A DNA stretch of 30,182 nucleotides, from assembly GCA_009602725.1 (NCBI GenBank), contig WELB01000358.1, forward strand, positions 1 to 30,182, written 5' to 3'. This DNA is from Spirogloea muscicola (taxonomy: Eukaryota > Streptophyta > Zygnematophyceae > Spirogloeales > Spirogloeaceae). Below the pieces are notes generated by a model. The model saw nothing but the letters and a program-made list of their open reading frames with translations. It was not told where the DNA came from and did not search any database. Both the position numbers and the translations under genes were made by a program. Shown one piece after another: positions 10,770-22,802 of this stretch. The number at the start of each line of letters is the position of its first letter. Positions within the stretch are counted from its first letter, which is position 1.

Positions 10770-12005
10770 ATGACGTGTATTTGAAAGAAACGTAGGCCAA
10801 ACGGCCAAGTACATAGGCAGGCACATCTGAAGATCTACATAGACTACAGCAGATTGACCCGCTCAGTAACCACGGGTCAAAACATAAAGGTCACTAATCG
10901 ATGCATGAATACTAGATGCCAGAAACGAAGCCCTCTGCCACTAACTAGAGCTCGCCCAGCTTTCTGGTGCAAGGCACTAGCCTAAGCAACCCGCAAACAG
11001 GCCGAAACTCATCGTCGCAAGAGCGACAGATATGCAGCTGGCAAGTCCCTCTCAGCCGGAAACACATCTGAACGTCGAGTGTAGCCTAGATTGGCGGTGT
11101 TTTGAAGGAGAGTGTGGAAACGAGGACCTAGACAGCCAAGGATGTCGATTGCTGCTGGCAGGAGCTGATCGCATTGGGGGTAGTGCTGCATTTTTCTTTG
11201 ATCCGCACCAGCAATGTGTGTCGATGCTGGACCTTTATACGCCTCCGTAACAACAACGTCGACCAGGGCCCGGGGTCCTCCACCAGGTTGCACGCCCACA
11301 ATGTCAAGTGTGTGGCGACAATGACGTCCCTGGTCCCTGGGCGTCCGTGGTGATAAGCATGATATCGTTGACTTCCACGACCGCACGGTAGCCGTCGTCG
11401 CGCATCAAGCCCGCCAGGGCATCGCGAAGGAGGTTACGAATGCCCACCACTTCTGGTCCAGTTGGGCATCTCAGCATGTGAGTGGCGAGCTCAGCACCCT
11501 CTGCACGGAAGCCGCACTGACATTGGCGCTCCCCAATCAGGCAGTTAGGTGGGAGATCGAGGAAGACTTGAAACGACGTCTGAAAGGCCTCGGAGCTGAT
11601 GCTGAAGGCGTTGGCGACGGGGGGAGAGGTGATCCAGTCAGTGGCACTAGGTGTGGCTAGAGAAGTAAGTCTTGCCAAGCTCCTTGGATTGTTCTAAATC
11701 TCTGGCAGCCTCCTCAACCTTCTGCGGCGCTCGTCTTCCACTGCCGTAACCAGTCTGGATTGTGCCCCTCCATGAGAAGCATGGGCAAGGGCGGAGAATG
11801 GTGTGAGTAGGGGTTGGAAAGAGGGGAAAGAGCCGATGACTGAGTCGCGGATGCTCCTCAGATACGCTTGGAAGGGGAAGGAGCCTTCCTCCACATTGCG
11901 TATAGGGTCGTGGAGGCAAGGGAAGCGCATGGGGAGCAGGGAGGCGATCTGGTGCCTGCAGCCCAGGAAGGCTGCTTGCGCCGTCTGCTCCAACGACCAA
12001 GAGCC
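10770..12005 (-). mobile_element. LINE fragment (family A), longest copy: RT thumb, zinc knuckle, nuclease-like domain, 3' tail
   Basis: In minus-strand order it encodes AAFLGCRHQIASLLPMRF (about 11990), the RT-thumb-like LARLTSLATPSATDWITSPP, a zinc knuckle CQCG...HMLRC, then IRNLLRDALAGLMRDDGY and AVVEV. After a frameshift it continues with GGPRALVDVVVTEAYKG, RKMQHY and LPAAIDILGCLGPRFHTLL. It ends DLYVLTRGY-stop near 10865. The order knuckle, LRD..GY..E, VDVVV, K/RKxxxY matches the C-terminal restriction-like endonuclease region of R2-type LINEs. Decay is clear: frameshifts near 11680 and 11345, and a CGA-to-TGA nonsense change after LSLLRR near 11008 relative to the 23.7-kb copy. The 3' stem-loop lies at 10795-10806. 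Confidence 0.9.
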
Positions 12006-12009
12006 AAGG

Positions 12010-12165
12010 CAAAAGCTTAGCAGGGGTTACTGAGTGATTCGTAGCTGCTATGTTTCTTTATGTGCTTGTCTTTCTTAGCGCTTCCCCTGGCCCCCTGCTT
12101 TTTTGGGCTGGCTTTACCAGCCCCTATCCTCAATGGGCGAGCCCTTTCTTCTTTCTTCGAGGGGA
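12010..12165 (+). mobile_element. LINE 3' end (family B), coding stub and 3' UTR only
   Basis: Only the last codons (KLSRGY-stop, about 12016-12033) and the 3' UTR remain. They abut the 5' break of the minus-strand LINE. The 3' UTR carries a perfect stem-loop, GGGCTGG-CTTTA-CCAGCCC, at 12105-12123, and ends in CAATGGGCGAGC plus a short TTTCTTC-type tail. Related tails occur near 19.1, 23.6 and 30.0 kb. Confidence 0.8.
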
Positions 12166-12187
12166 GTTACCCTGCGTATGGCCTGTG

Positions 12188-12282
12188 GAGAGAAGGCGCG
12201 CGGTGCGCTTGAGATCGAAAGGGAGGCCGAGTCTAGCCCTACAGATGTCCCAGTAACGGGGTAATGAGTTGGCTAGGGGGCT
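12188..12282. repeat. Dispersed ~100-bp repeat (GAGAGAAGGCGCGCG type)
   Basis: It begins GAGAGAAGGCGCGCGGTGCGC and contains GGGAGGCC...TCTAGCC and GGGTAATGAGTTGGCTA. It pairs closely with 28679-28772 over its whole length. It could be a SINE or the antisense 3' end of another LINE family, and orientation is not settled. Confidence 0.7.
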
Positions 12283-14035
12283 GTGGAAGGCCAGGTTCGC
12301 CACATCTCCGAGAGCGACTGAGTCCTGTCTCCCTGCACAGCCTGCTCGCTCGTCCACGACGGTGCCGCTCCTGGCCCCACTCTCAACGCCCCGAGCGGCA
12401 CCGCCAGGGACAGTCGCTCGCACGCCACTCTGCTCCTCCGACTTCTCTTTGTGCAATGCCTCTGCGTGGCCTCCCTCCCCAGTGATGTGCAATGCGCGCC
12501 TTCTCTGTCTTTGCTCCCTAGGCCCCTGCTTCTCGTGCGATACACTTCGTGCAGCCCTGTTTTCTCTACTCCCGTTGACCTTTGCAAAGACCGTTGTAAT
12601 GGCTCGGCTTGGCTTACGTCTCTACACATGTGCACCCTGCGCCTTCTCTTTGATGTGCTCACAGGTCTCGTGCCCGCTGATATTCTATCACACCAAGCCC
12701 TGCTGGCGTCGCCGCGGCCCCTCGCTCAGTCGCTGCAGCCGCTCTGGCGTCAACCCCATGTCCTCCGTCGCCCAGCCTCCGCAGCTTATGCTGTCGTCGC
12801 TGCCACCTTTCCAAGGCCACCACAACTGCAGCAGGGCCAGGGGCTCTTGGCGCAGCAGCTGTTGCACTGTAGAGAACCCACACACGCAGTTAGGGTGAGC
12901 AGTCCTTGTTGAGTTTGGCTGTAGGGGGTTTAGAGGCCAACCCACTACACGTGAAGCACTAGCGCATAGGCGCAGCGGAAGACAGGCCCTGTGGCGCCGC
13001 CGTCCGGCGGCGACTCCACCTCCTGGGCGCAGGCCGGCGCAGCAGGCCCCGCAGCGGAGTGCGGCGGCGGCTGCGGCGGCGAGCAGCGGCAAGGCTGCTC
13101 CTGAGCTTCCCGGGCTTGAACTCCCTGTTGGACCTCAGCCCCCAAGGCTCCTTGTGCTTCCCCGTGCCACCTCCCCCTCCAGGGGTGTGAGCGGGTCGCC
13201 CCAAGGCCCGCCTTGCGGCAGGCCAAATGTCGTCCCTTGAACGGGTGGATCCTGGCGAGGGGGCATTTTAAACGGGCGGGGCCCAACCCCTGGGTGGGGC
13301 ATTTGCCCGGCAAGTCAGCCCGCCACCTGGCGGGCCACTTGTCCCACGTGGCCGGTCATGTAATGATACCAGAGCAATGTGGCTTGACCAGACGGCTGAT
13401 TCATTACATGCACTGCACGAGACATTTGGAGCCGTGCCTCATTCGCCGCTTGAGCAGTTGCGCCCCTATCTTGGCTACTGATGTGCGCCCAATGTCGACT
13501 CCCGCAGCTCTCCATGAGTCTCCGTTGCCTTCATCCGCGCCTTCTCTCATCGGTGGACAAGCTGACTCATATGGTAACATGACTTCCATACAATTACTTC
13601 TCCACGGAAGTACCTATGACCAATCCTCCTCACGCAGCCCAAGCCTTAGTCTCCCTTGGCTTCGTTGTCTGTCAAGAGGATAGCAACCCAAGCAGTTCCG
13701 TGCCCGCCTCCACCTTTGATATTGCTTATTCCAAACCGTGCTACCTTCACCTCAATACTGTTGACCCCAATCATAAGGGCAAGCGACGGCTCCCTTTTCC
13801 ATCGCATGCAACACATGCTTGACAAGCCCTTGCAGCTGCTGACCATGGCGGGCACAGTATGAGGTGTATGCCCGCTTGGCTTACTCTCCTTCTCTCAACT
13901 CAGCTCGCCTCTCCCCCTGCATGGGTCCTTCTGACCTTCAGGGACACCCTCTCGACCTACCTGTTCGCCACTTGCTGGTGCTCGCATCCGTGCATGCAAG
14001 TCAGTAGCCCAGTCTGAGCTCAATCTGAGAGCAGC
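12283..14035. other. No recognised gene; possible old repeat copies and unassigned open frames
   Basis: Minus-strand traces near 12.45-12.67 kb (AGAGAAGGCGC motifs) look like old copies of the dispersed repeat. A minus-strand open frame at 12688-12866 follows a good acceptor (TTCTCTACAG) and reads LLRQEPLALLQLWW. It could be an exon, but no family is recognised. The GC-rich open frame at 12945-13313 has no motif. Nothing else is supported. Confidence 0.45.
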
Positions 14036-14589
14036 TCAGCAGCCCTGCACAGCAATCCTGTCGACAAACACCGGAAGCCTGTGTGGCTCAGGAGCAAGAA
14101 TGCATGAGTCGTGAGAAGCGAAGAAGGCATGGTCAGGGGCTGGCATGTGCGCCTGGGAGTGCGTGACCAGAGCAGGCAGTCTAGCCTGCAAGAATATGAG
14201 CCCAGGACTTTGATAAGACTGGGATCTTGTAGTTCTCGGACTAAAGGGAAAGAATGCTCTAGTAGGGTTGACCTGTGCAGTAAGTCTGGCTGTAGTTTTT
14301 GCGACCCGACTCGACACCCACACACGCAGGGGCTCTCGAGCGTGCGACCAAACACTAACAGCGACTCCATCAGAAAGTAGAGCGCCGGCAACTGGCTGCA
14401 GCAAGTGTCTGGTCGCAAGCTCGACAGGCCCTTCCAGAAGGTAGGCAAGATCGGCAGACGCAGCAGTGCCTGCGTGCTGCGGAGAAGGGCCAGCACTGTT
14501 GCAGCCGTATCCATGAATAAGCATTGTAGCAATAAAGCAGGGGAGGCCCCGCAGCGACAGTGGCTGCAAGTATGCGGGCTGCGTGGGCG
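14036..14589 (-). other. Probable 3' UTR and downstream region of the MADS-box gene
   Basis: This lies directly downstream of the MADS stop codon on the same strand. Two overlapping open frames exist, but neither shows a recognisable domain. A TTTATTGC-containing stretch follows the stop within about 70 bp. I see no reason to call a separate gene. Confidence 0.45.
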
Positions 14590-16761
<2,172 letters not shown>

Positions 16762-17458
16762 CTGTGCCAGGCGCGCGCCGGTGAAGGCGAGCTGCGCGGC
16801 GGTCGCCAGCCCGCGCGCGGCGGAAAGGGACCCTGACAGCCTTCCTGTCAGTGGATGAGATGGTCTACTTGTTGCAGCAGCATCTGCAGACTGGGATTTA
16901 AGGTTTGATGTTGCAGCAGTCATGTGCACTTCTCATGCAGATAAGCGGACATGCATACATCGAAAACCACCACATGGAGCACTGGGTTGCCCAAGCTCTT
17001 GCGCAATCTTGTCATTTCAAAAGCATGGAGTCAAGTTGGGTGCTTCGTAGAGCACTTTCAGCTTGAGCAGCTTGAGGCAGAGGTATGACCGGCTACAAAG
17101 GTCTGGCAATGCATTCAGGAGGGTACAGAAGTGGACGGTTGTATGAGGTGGGAGATGTGGAGGGAGGGGGTGAGGGAGGGGCTGTTGCGCTGCAGTGACC
17201 AGGGGGCTGCTCTGGGCCTTACAGCCTGCCACCACCGGCCTGCTGCCACCACCGTCCCTGCGCCAGTTCCATCCACTCCAAGTGGCGGCACAGAGGACCT
17301 CTGCTGCTAGCCTTACACCAACAACGAGCTATACATGGCCAACGGCCCTGTCAAGCGCCTGCACCACTCAGTCGGTGCCACCGCCCAGGAGCCTTTTCAC
17401 GCCTGCCTTTTGCTCTGCACTGAGGCGCGGCGGGAACTTGACATCAAAGCGAATGCGC
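16762..17458. other. Upstream of MADS exon 2; expected but unseen first exon
   Basis: The MADS acceptor (CACAG at 16762-16766, minus strand) requires an upstream exon. Minus-strand reading here shows no MADS N-terminus. A plus-strand open segment at about 17320-17450 (NNELYMANGPVKRL) is unrecognised. Confidence 0.4.
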
Positions 17459-17459
17459 N
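17459..17459. other. Ambiguous base N, possible assembly gap
   Basis: A single N sits inside a GC-rich plus-strand stretch. If it marks a collapsed gap, the missing MADS exon 1 could lie there. Confidence 0.5.
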
Positions 17460-17910
17460 ACCTTGCCCGCCTGCGGGCCCCGCGCCGCCCCTTTCACGGC
17501 CGGCACACCCTCGCCGTCCCCCCCTCGCGCCGTCTCGCCGGAGCAGCGTTGTGCTCGCTCGGCTTGCCCCCCCCCCTTCCTCGCTCCATGCGCTGCCCGT
17601 GCCACAACGCAATGTCGAGTGCCACATAACGTCGATAGAACAGGATTAGTCAAAAGTTCAGGTGAGAACTTCTGACCAATTGTTGGAGTCTACGTGGCAG
17701 GCAGCGCACACATTGTGAATGACAGGAAACGAAGCTAGGTATTCCTACTTTGCAAACAAGAACATGTTTGGAAACAGTGTCTAGTAAAAGTACGGTAGGA
17801 GACTTTCAGCTTGTGATGGATGATTGCAAATCAGTGTCAAAGTGCGGATGTTGAGAACAAGACACACGGTACTCAATGCAGAGAGACCCAAGTCAAGCAA
17901 TAGCAGCTCA
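17460..17910. other. No recognisable gene
   Basis: A GC-rich tract with a C9 run near 17569 grades into lower-GC sequence. Open frames are short or merely the result of base composition. Confidence 0.5.
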
Positions 17911-18095
17911 AGGCAATACCGCAGATTCCCGTTCACAGTACCCGGCACCGCAGTGCAAATTCCAAGTAACAGCAATCGGCACCGCAGTGCAAGTCTCAAG
18001 TAATAGTAACCAGCACCGCAGTGCAGATTCCAAGTAACAGTGACCGGCACCGCAGTGCAAATTCCAAGTGACAGTAACCGGCACCGCAGTGCAAG
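17911..18095. repeat. 34-bp tandem repeat, about 5.5 copies
   Basis: Units begin GGCACCGCAGTGCAA at 17944, 17978, 18012, 18046 and 18080, exactly 34 bp apart, with a degenerate unit before them at about 17911. Each unit holds the small inverted repeat GCAC-CGCA-GTGC. The period is not a multiple of three and frames break, so it is a non-coding minisatellite. Differences between units are scattered substitutions. Confidence 0.95.
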
Positions 18096-18533
18096 AACCA
18101 GTCACTGGCCACAAGATCTAGTAAGGAAACTTTCAACAAGTAAATGACGCAAGACTGTATAGGACAGCCTCAGAGCGGATTGAGGCAATACTCGATATCT
18201 GCACCTCACGCACAAGGTCATGATGTTTCGTGATTTACCTGTGCACCGGTTCTGACGCGACCGGCGGCGGAGTCCCCCGGGGTAAGGCTTCTTAGCAGCG
18301 CGGCTGCCATTCCTGCGAGCCCACGCCTTCCTGGCGTGGCTTGACAGCAGCGAAGACGCGACAACGGCAATGCGGCGGCGGCGGCGGCGCTGGGGGCAGT
18401 TCTGGCAAGAGCAAAAGACTGGGCCGAGTGGACTGCTCGGCCCCGACCCTCCGCACCCCTCATCATTGGTCAGGCAAACAATTACATGGGTTTTGGGGGC
18501 TGGCCATTTGGCCTTCATGGCACCCCAGGTCTC

Positions 18534-18585
18534 AAGGCCAGTGTAGCCTGAGACCGTCTCGAAGGCCAGTGTAGCCCAAGACTGT
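18534..18585. repeat. 28-bp tandem duplication
   Basis: AAGGCCAGTGTAGCC followed by a degenerate GAGACCGT occurs at 18534 and again at 18562. Its role is unknown. It lies just left of a LINE fragment. Confidence 0.75.
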
Positions 18586-18599
18586 AATTTCTACCACTA

Positions 18600-19580
18600 C
18601 GTACCTACCTTTTTTGCACACCCCCGACCTGCGGGCCCAGACCCGCTACACTGCGCTTGTGGACAAAGCGGCCTATGACCAGGTGGTGAGTGCTCCTTCC
18701 GCCACACGACATCCGAGGGCGCGCCCGGATCCTCTCCGCCTCCTCCCTCGGGGCGGCGGCGTGGCTATTCAGCACTCCCCATTTACGCGGCGCTGACATT
18801 TTCAATCGCGGTATTCAGGACGGCGGCCCACCGGCTCCTTGGCCTCCTCCCTCTCTGCCTCGTCGGGGTCCAACAGTGCGAGTGCGGTGCCCGCCACGAT
18901 GGCCCTGCGGCGCTGGCGGTCCACATGCTCCGCTGCGCACACGGGAAATTCACACGACCTCCTGCGAGACACCATGCAGGGTGTGTTCCTGGAGGCCGGC
19001 TACAAGGTGGCAGTGGAGAACTCGACGATCATGCCCATCCTGCGGGGCGCTGACGGACAGCTTCACTCGCCGCGCGGACCTCGTTGCCATCCCGCCCGGA
19101 GGAAGAAAGAAGAAAGTGCTCGCCCATTGAGGAGAGGGGCTGGAAAAGCCAGCCCAACAAAGGATGAACAGAATGAACAGAGTACGAGAAGGGGGCCAGG
19201 GGAAGCGCTAAGAGGAGGTCCGCGTATCATCGCTGATGTGGTAACTGCAGATTGCGTTGATTCGGCCAACCCCGAGAAGTCGGCGGCGCTCGTCGGGCAC
19301 GCGGTCGCTTTGGCGGCTCGGAGTAAGGAGCGCAAGTACTCTGACCACCCCTCCAGGCGATACCTTCACGGCACTGGCCATTGATGTACACGGGGCCTTC
19401 GGCAGTGGCTGGTTCATCTCCTCTTCCAGAGGCTTGCCCGGGAGGCCATCGAGCGGCGGCCGGGTTCGTCAGGCTGCCGGCTCCCCTCGCGCAGGTCTTT
19501 CGGACGAGGCTGGCGGTCTCGCTACAGCGCTCTTTGGCTTCTCAATGGGCGAGCACTTTCTTCTTCTTTGGCTCATGCGG
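18600..19580 (+). mobile_element. LINE fragment (family B) with nuclease-like domain, interrupted by a nested insertion
   Basis: Plus-strand coding in order: YTALVDKAAYDQV (about 18645), thumb-like ARILSASSLGAAAWLFSTP (about 18725), SHDLLRDTMQGVFLEAGYK and VAVEN (about 18950-19020), and RADLVAIPPGG (19072-19102). The 111-bp insertion follows, then GPRIIADVVTADC (from about 19216), SKERKYSDHP and ALAIDVHGAFGS (about 19380), and RLAVSLQRSL (about 19510). Pairs such as RADLVA plus IIADVV plus KERKY match the PD-(D/E)XK-like layout of R2-type restriction-like endonucleases. Several frameshifts are present. The coding part runs directly into a family B tail (CTCAATGGGCGAGCACTTTC) at about 19538. 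Confidence 0.88.
19103..19213 (-). mobile_element. Nested 111-bp LINE-tail insertion with GGAGG target duplication
   Basis: GGAGG at 19098-19102 and again at 19214-19218 flank 111 bp that match, in antisense, the family B 3' UTR: TTAGCGCTTCCCC, the GGGCTGG-CTTTT-CCAGCCC stem-loop, CAATGGGCGAGC and a TTTCTTCTTTC tail. Removing the insert plus one GGAGG restores the host reading IPPGG-PRIIADVV. It is therefore a severely 5'-truncated copy inserted into an older LINE. Confidence 0.88.
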
Positions 19581-20170
19581 TCCTCGCGCGCTGGCCGTGC
19601 TATGGCTGCTGCTTCCGGGTCTCGGCAGAGTGCCGTTTTCCTCCTTCGCCTTCTTCTTGGCCTCCTCCCCCCCCCCCCCCAAACCCGACTGTTGGCGCAC
19701 CCGCGCTTGGCCCCCACGCCGCCGCCGCCGCCGCCGCCACAGCGGCGGCGGCAGTCCTTTCGCCCCCCGCTGCCGTCGGCTGGCGAGCTGGCGTCGACGA
19801 GCTCATGGCCGCGCCAGGCCCCGGGGCTTCTTCGGGCGCCACGCTCAAGGTCGCGCCAGACCCTGGCCCCCCCCTCTGGATGCCTCGCCGCTGCCGAGTT
19901 CCCCCGGTCACCCTCGGCTGGGCAGCAGTGCTCCGTGCCTGCGCCAGCAGCAGCTGCTCCTCCCGACGCCTCAAGTCCTGCGGCGGCGGCCTCGGGCGCC
20001 CCGGCCTCCTCTACCCCGGCGGGAGCCGAGCTCGTCCTCCCCTACCAAGCGCCTCCTGTCTTCACGGGCAGCGACGGCCTGAGTACGAGCGAGGTTCTGT
20101 CCCTTCGGCCATCCAACTCTTGGCGGCCACGGCACCACCGGCCCTCCCCCCCCCCCCCCGCCACCCCCCC

Positions 20171-20342
20171 TGCCATTGCTGCTTCCTTACCTTCCTCTAG
20201 CAGCTCCACAAACGGTACAGGTCAAGTCGTCATGGCCCCCGTCAGCACGGCTCCCTCCGCTCTGCGGCATCTCCGGCCCTCCTTTCCGCCACACGCCCGG
20301 ACTCCTGCCATTGCTGCTTCCTTACCCTCCTCTAGCAGCTCC
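20171..20342 (+). repeat. Two 37-bp direct repeats, 135 bp apart
   Basis: TGCCATTGCTGCTTCCTTAC and its continuation (37 bp, one mismatch) occur at 20171-20207 and 20306-20342. The flanking sequence is partly similar too, so this looks like a diverged 135-bp tandem duplication. The spacing is 45 codons. Confidence 0.8.
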
Positions 20343-20455
20343 TTCGCAGGCCTTCATTTCAATCGCCCCACTCTTTGCACTAGCTTCTGCCTGAACAATG
20401 TACTGGCTTGTATCGGCCAACCTTTCCTTCCGCACCACGCACCTTCTCTCCCTTG
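20331..20455 (-). repeat. Dispersed ~100-bp repeat, inverted copy
   Basis: The reverse complement matches the GAGAGAAGG...GGCC...ACATTGTTCAGGCAGA...CTAGTGCAAA core seen at 22803 and 28005. It immediately precedes a plus-strand LINE 3' end. Confidence 0.7.
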
Positions 20456-20509
20456 TCGGGACAGCCCTCTCCTCCCTGTGCACCCTCCTGTGCACCCCCC
20501 TCAACCGAG

Positions 20510-20650
20510 ACCAGCTTCTGTGACCTGCTGCTGCTTAGCAGGGGTTACTGAGTTTTTCGTAGCTGCTTGATTCCGTGTGCTTTAGCGCTTTCCCTTGGCC
20601 CCTTCGAATTTGGTTCATTCATTTCTCAGGGTTGGCCTCTCCCAGCCACC
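20510..20650 (+). mobile_element. LINE 3' end (family B-like)
   Basis: It encodes the stub CDLLLLSRGY-stop ending near 20551. The 3' UTR contains TCGTAGCTGCT, TTAGCGCTT and TTGGCCCC as in the 12.0-kb copy. A different terminal stem-loop, GGTTGGC...GCCACC, lies at 20630-20650. Confidence 0.75.
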
Positions 20651-20654
20651 GCCC

Positions 20655-20800
20655 TCTCCTGAAAGTGCGTGTATTAAGAGATGGAGGGCCATGTGTGGCC
20701 AAGTACAAAGGCTAGCACATGGACAAATATGTACGTCACCTGCTGCTAAGCTGACCCGTTAAGCTGACCCGCTCAGTAACCACAAGTCAGTACACTCTCT
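20655..20800 (-). mobile_element. LINE 3' end (family A), tail only
   Basis: On the minus strand, GTTACTGAGCGGGTCAG (near 20770-20785) is followed by GTACTT and the GGCC-ACACAT-GGCC stem-loop (20687-20700). It ends TTAATACACGCAC. It lies tail to tail with the plus-strand copy to its left. Confidence 0.8.
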
Positions 20801-21937
20801 TGGAAGCGTCTTTCTTCTCATCGCCCGCACGCTGCGCTGCTTGCCTGGCGCAGGCGGCTGACGGAGGCGAACGGTGCTCGCCACGAGCATGATATGCGCT
20901 CTTGCGGCCCAGCGGAGAGCAACAAGCGGGCCCGCCAGTTCCCAAGTCACCACGCCTTGCCGTCGCTCCAGAACACAGGCTTGCCGCGTAGGAGGAGGCT
21001 TGTGTGCACCGTGGGCGAGGAAACCCAGCAATTACACTCCTCTGAGCTGCCAACCGCCACCCTGTGAAGTCTAAAAGCGAAGACTGCATGCAGACACCGT
21101 CTTAACGTACATCAGCGAGCCTTGACGCACTTGAGTTACGGGGCACCGCTTCCTCACAGCTGCAAGTTGAAACAAGCCAAGGGCACGAGCAGTCGCATGA
21201 TTACACGTTGAGCGCGGCAGGGTGGGGAGCGATGAGGAGCGGGCGAAGCCTGGCGAGGCTGGCCGCTGGCGACCGGACGAGCGTGGCAGAGTCGGCAGGA
21301 GAGTGGAGGCACTGCGAGGACGGGGCATAAAAAGGGCTGCGACGTGCAGCAGTCAGCAAGAGGAGCACTTTGGTAAGTGGTGAAGTGATGACTGGCGGCT
21401 GTAAATGCCAGCTGCGTGCATGAAGAGGGAGTGTGGAGTGCATGCAAACCAGGCGGAGCCGCAGGCTTGGCAATTAGGGCCCTCGCAGTACCCCCGTGTC
21501 AGTAGTGAAGAGTCAGATGAGCGGAGAGGAGAGAGAGGAACCCTGCGGCGCAAGCCAGAGGCTGCTCCTGGGGCGTGATCGGCCCGGTGGTGCAAAGCAA
21601 GCAATTGCGGCGGCTGGAAGAAGAAGCTCTAATAGAAGGGGGCGCTGGCTACAGAAGGCCAGCCTGAGGAAGGAGAACGCTCATGCGCCACAAGAGCCCG
21701 AATGACATCTGAGACACTCTTGAAGCTGGCCTTCTTAGCATCATACCTTCTAGCCCTATTTGCTTTGGAACCATATCCCTGTACTCTTTGAGAGAAAGAG
21801 TGCTGCGCATGTGTGGGACACGTAGACATGCACAATTTCATTAGCACGACACAAGATCCAACGGGGTCTCCAGGAAGTGGCAGCCGAGGGTCTGCAGCTC
21901 GGTGCCTGCAATGTGGTTTGAAGTCTTTCATCTGGTG
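20801..21937. other. No recognisable gene
   Basis: Short and medium open frames exist on both strands without family motifs. A minus-strand stretch (about 21640-21790) reads ARRYDAKKASFKSVSDVI and may be a remnant exon or element, but is not identified. GCATAAAAAGGG at 21325 resembles a TATA element without a gene to serve. Confidence 0.45.
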
Positions 21938-22060
21938 TGGGCTGGCCCTTCACAGCCCTCGGCCCCCCCTTGAAAGAGCTGCATCTGCTTCTTCTGCCCC
22001 ATCCTTCACTAGCTTTTGCCTGAACAGCGTGTCGGCTTGATGTCCGGCGCGCTTGATGTG
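21938..22060. repeat. Repeat cluster: GGGCTG/CAGCCC hairpin and dispersed repeat copy
   Basis: GGGCTG (21939-21944) and CAGCCC (21953-21958) form a 6-bp stem with an 8-base loop. It is the same GGCTGGC..TCACAGCC hairpin found at 22346, 27821 and 27873. An inverted partial copy of the ~100-bp repeat follows (CTAGCTTTTGCCTGAACAGC). Confidence 0.6.
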
Positions 22061-22339
22061 ATGAAACTGAAGCGCAGCGCGCCTCCTCAATGCTCGGGAG
22101 GTGGTGCCACTGTCTGGCCTCAACAAACAGCTCTCTCAAAGTAAGCCGATGCCTAGAAGAGGCCAGCCGAAAAGAAGAAGCAGCTCTTACAAGGGTCCAT
22201 GTCCCACGTCTTGCACCTGTGTGCTGGCCGTGCTCTTCCAAGGGGGACGAGGGCTGAAGTGAGCCAAGCCAGCCCAAAACCGAACAAGCGAGGCCCGATG
22301 AAGCCGAGCAAAGCGCACCAGGGGATGAACGTAGTAGAG

Positions 22340-22510
22340 GGCTATGGCTGTGATCGGCCAGCCCAGAAAAAGGAATAGAAGAGGTTGGAAGGGCCAGGAT
22401 AGCGCTACAGCGCACAGCGACTCAAGTGGCCAGCGGCTGCTCAGCAAAGAATGAACAAAGTACGAGAAGGGGAATGAAAAGGGTGGTCAAACGTAGCCAA
22501 CGCACTGTTC
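22340..22510 (-). mobile_element. Mixed LINE-tail remnants (minus strand)
   Basis: The minus strand carries a family B-like stretch (CCCTTCTCGTACTTTGTTCATTCTTTG, split by drift) at about 22440-22480. It then carries the GGCTG-GCCGATCA-CAGCC hairpin at 22346-22363. No coding sequence is preserved. It represents two overlapping, decayed 3' ends. Confidence 0.55.
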
Positions 22511-22527
22511 GGCATGGGAAGCATGGA

Positions 22528-22585
22528 GTGCGTGTTAAGTGATGGAGGGCCTTCACGGCCAAGTACGGAGGCAAGCACATGGACA
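22528..22585 (-). mobile_element. LINE 3' tail (family A)
   Basis: On the minus strand: GTACTT, then stem-loop GGCC-GTGAA-GGCC (22548-22560), ending CACTTAACACGCAC. This is a very short insertion abutting a plus-strand LINE. Confidence 0.75.
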
Positions 22586-22802
22586 GATGTACACCACAAT
22601 GGGATGTGAACAGCAACATGCTTCCGACCGTTGGTGCAGATGGCCGCCTCCACACCTGGCGCGCCGATCTCGTCGCCAGCGCGCTCGGCGGGGGGCCTCG
22701 GCTCATCGCCGACGTTGTCACGACTCTGTTTTTTTACTTCCAGGAGCGCCACACGCTCGTCGGAGGAGTCGGGCTACGCAGTCCGCCGAGCGGCGGGCGC
22801 AA

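Larger units (their letters stand above)
19581..20509 (+). other. Pro/Ala/Ser-rich GC-dense segment, unassigned
   Basis: All three plus frames stay open for long distances because of GC content and C runs (about 19669-19680 and 20147-20160), plus a (GCC)n tract near 19721. One frame is Pro/Ser/Ala-rich and contains the in-frame repeated peptide IAASLPSSSSS. It could be the disordered N-terminal region of a LINE polyprotein or non-coding. No domain is visible. Confidence 0.35.

Noticed and set aside
13320-13335. CCCGCC-ACCT-GGCGGG inverted repeat as terminator or regulatory hairpin
   Set aside because: A 6-bp GC stem is expected by chance in sequence this GC-rich, and no gene end lies nearby.
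17944-18095. CRISPR-like array
   Set aside because: The units are contiguous with no unique spacers, and the genome is eukaryotic.
17908-18114. Minus-strand peptide with repeated VTWNLHCGAG
   Set aside because: It is the translation of the 34-bp tandem repeat, whose period is not a multiple of three; the similarity is generated by frame cycling.
19257-20570. 437-codon plus-strand open frame as one gene
   Set aside because: Its first part runs partly out of frame across LINE sequence and the rest is Pro/Ser/Ala-rich GC-driven sequence, ending in a LINE 3' end; it is a chance fusion of frames.
21756-22415. 219-codon minus-strand frame
   Set aside because: It crosses LINE-tail remnants and a dispersed repeat and shows no domain.
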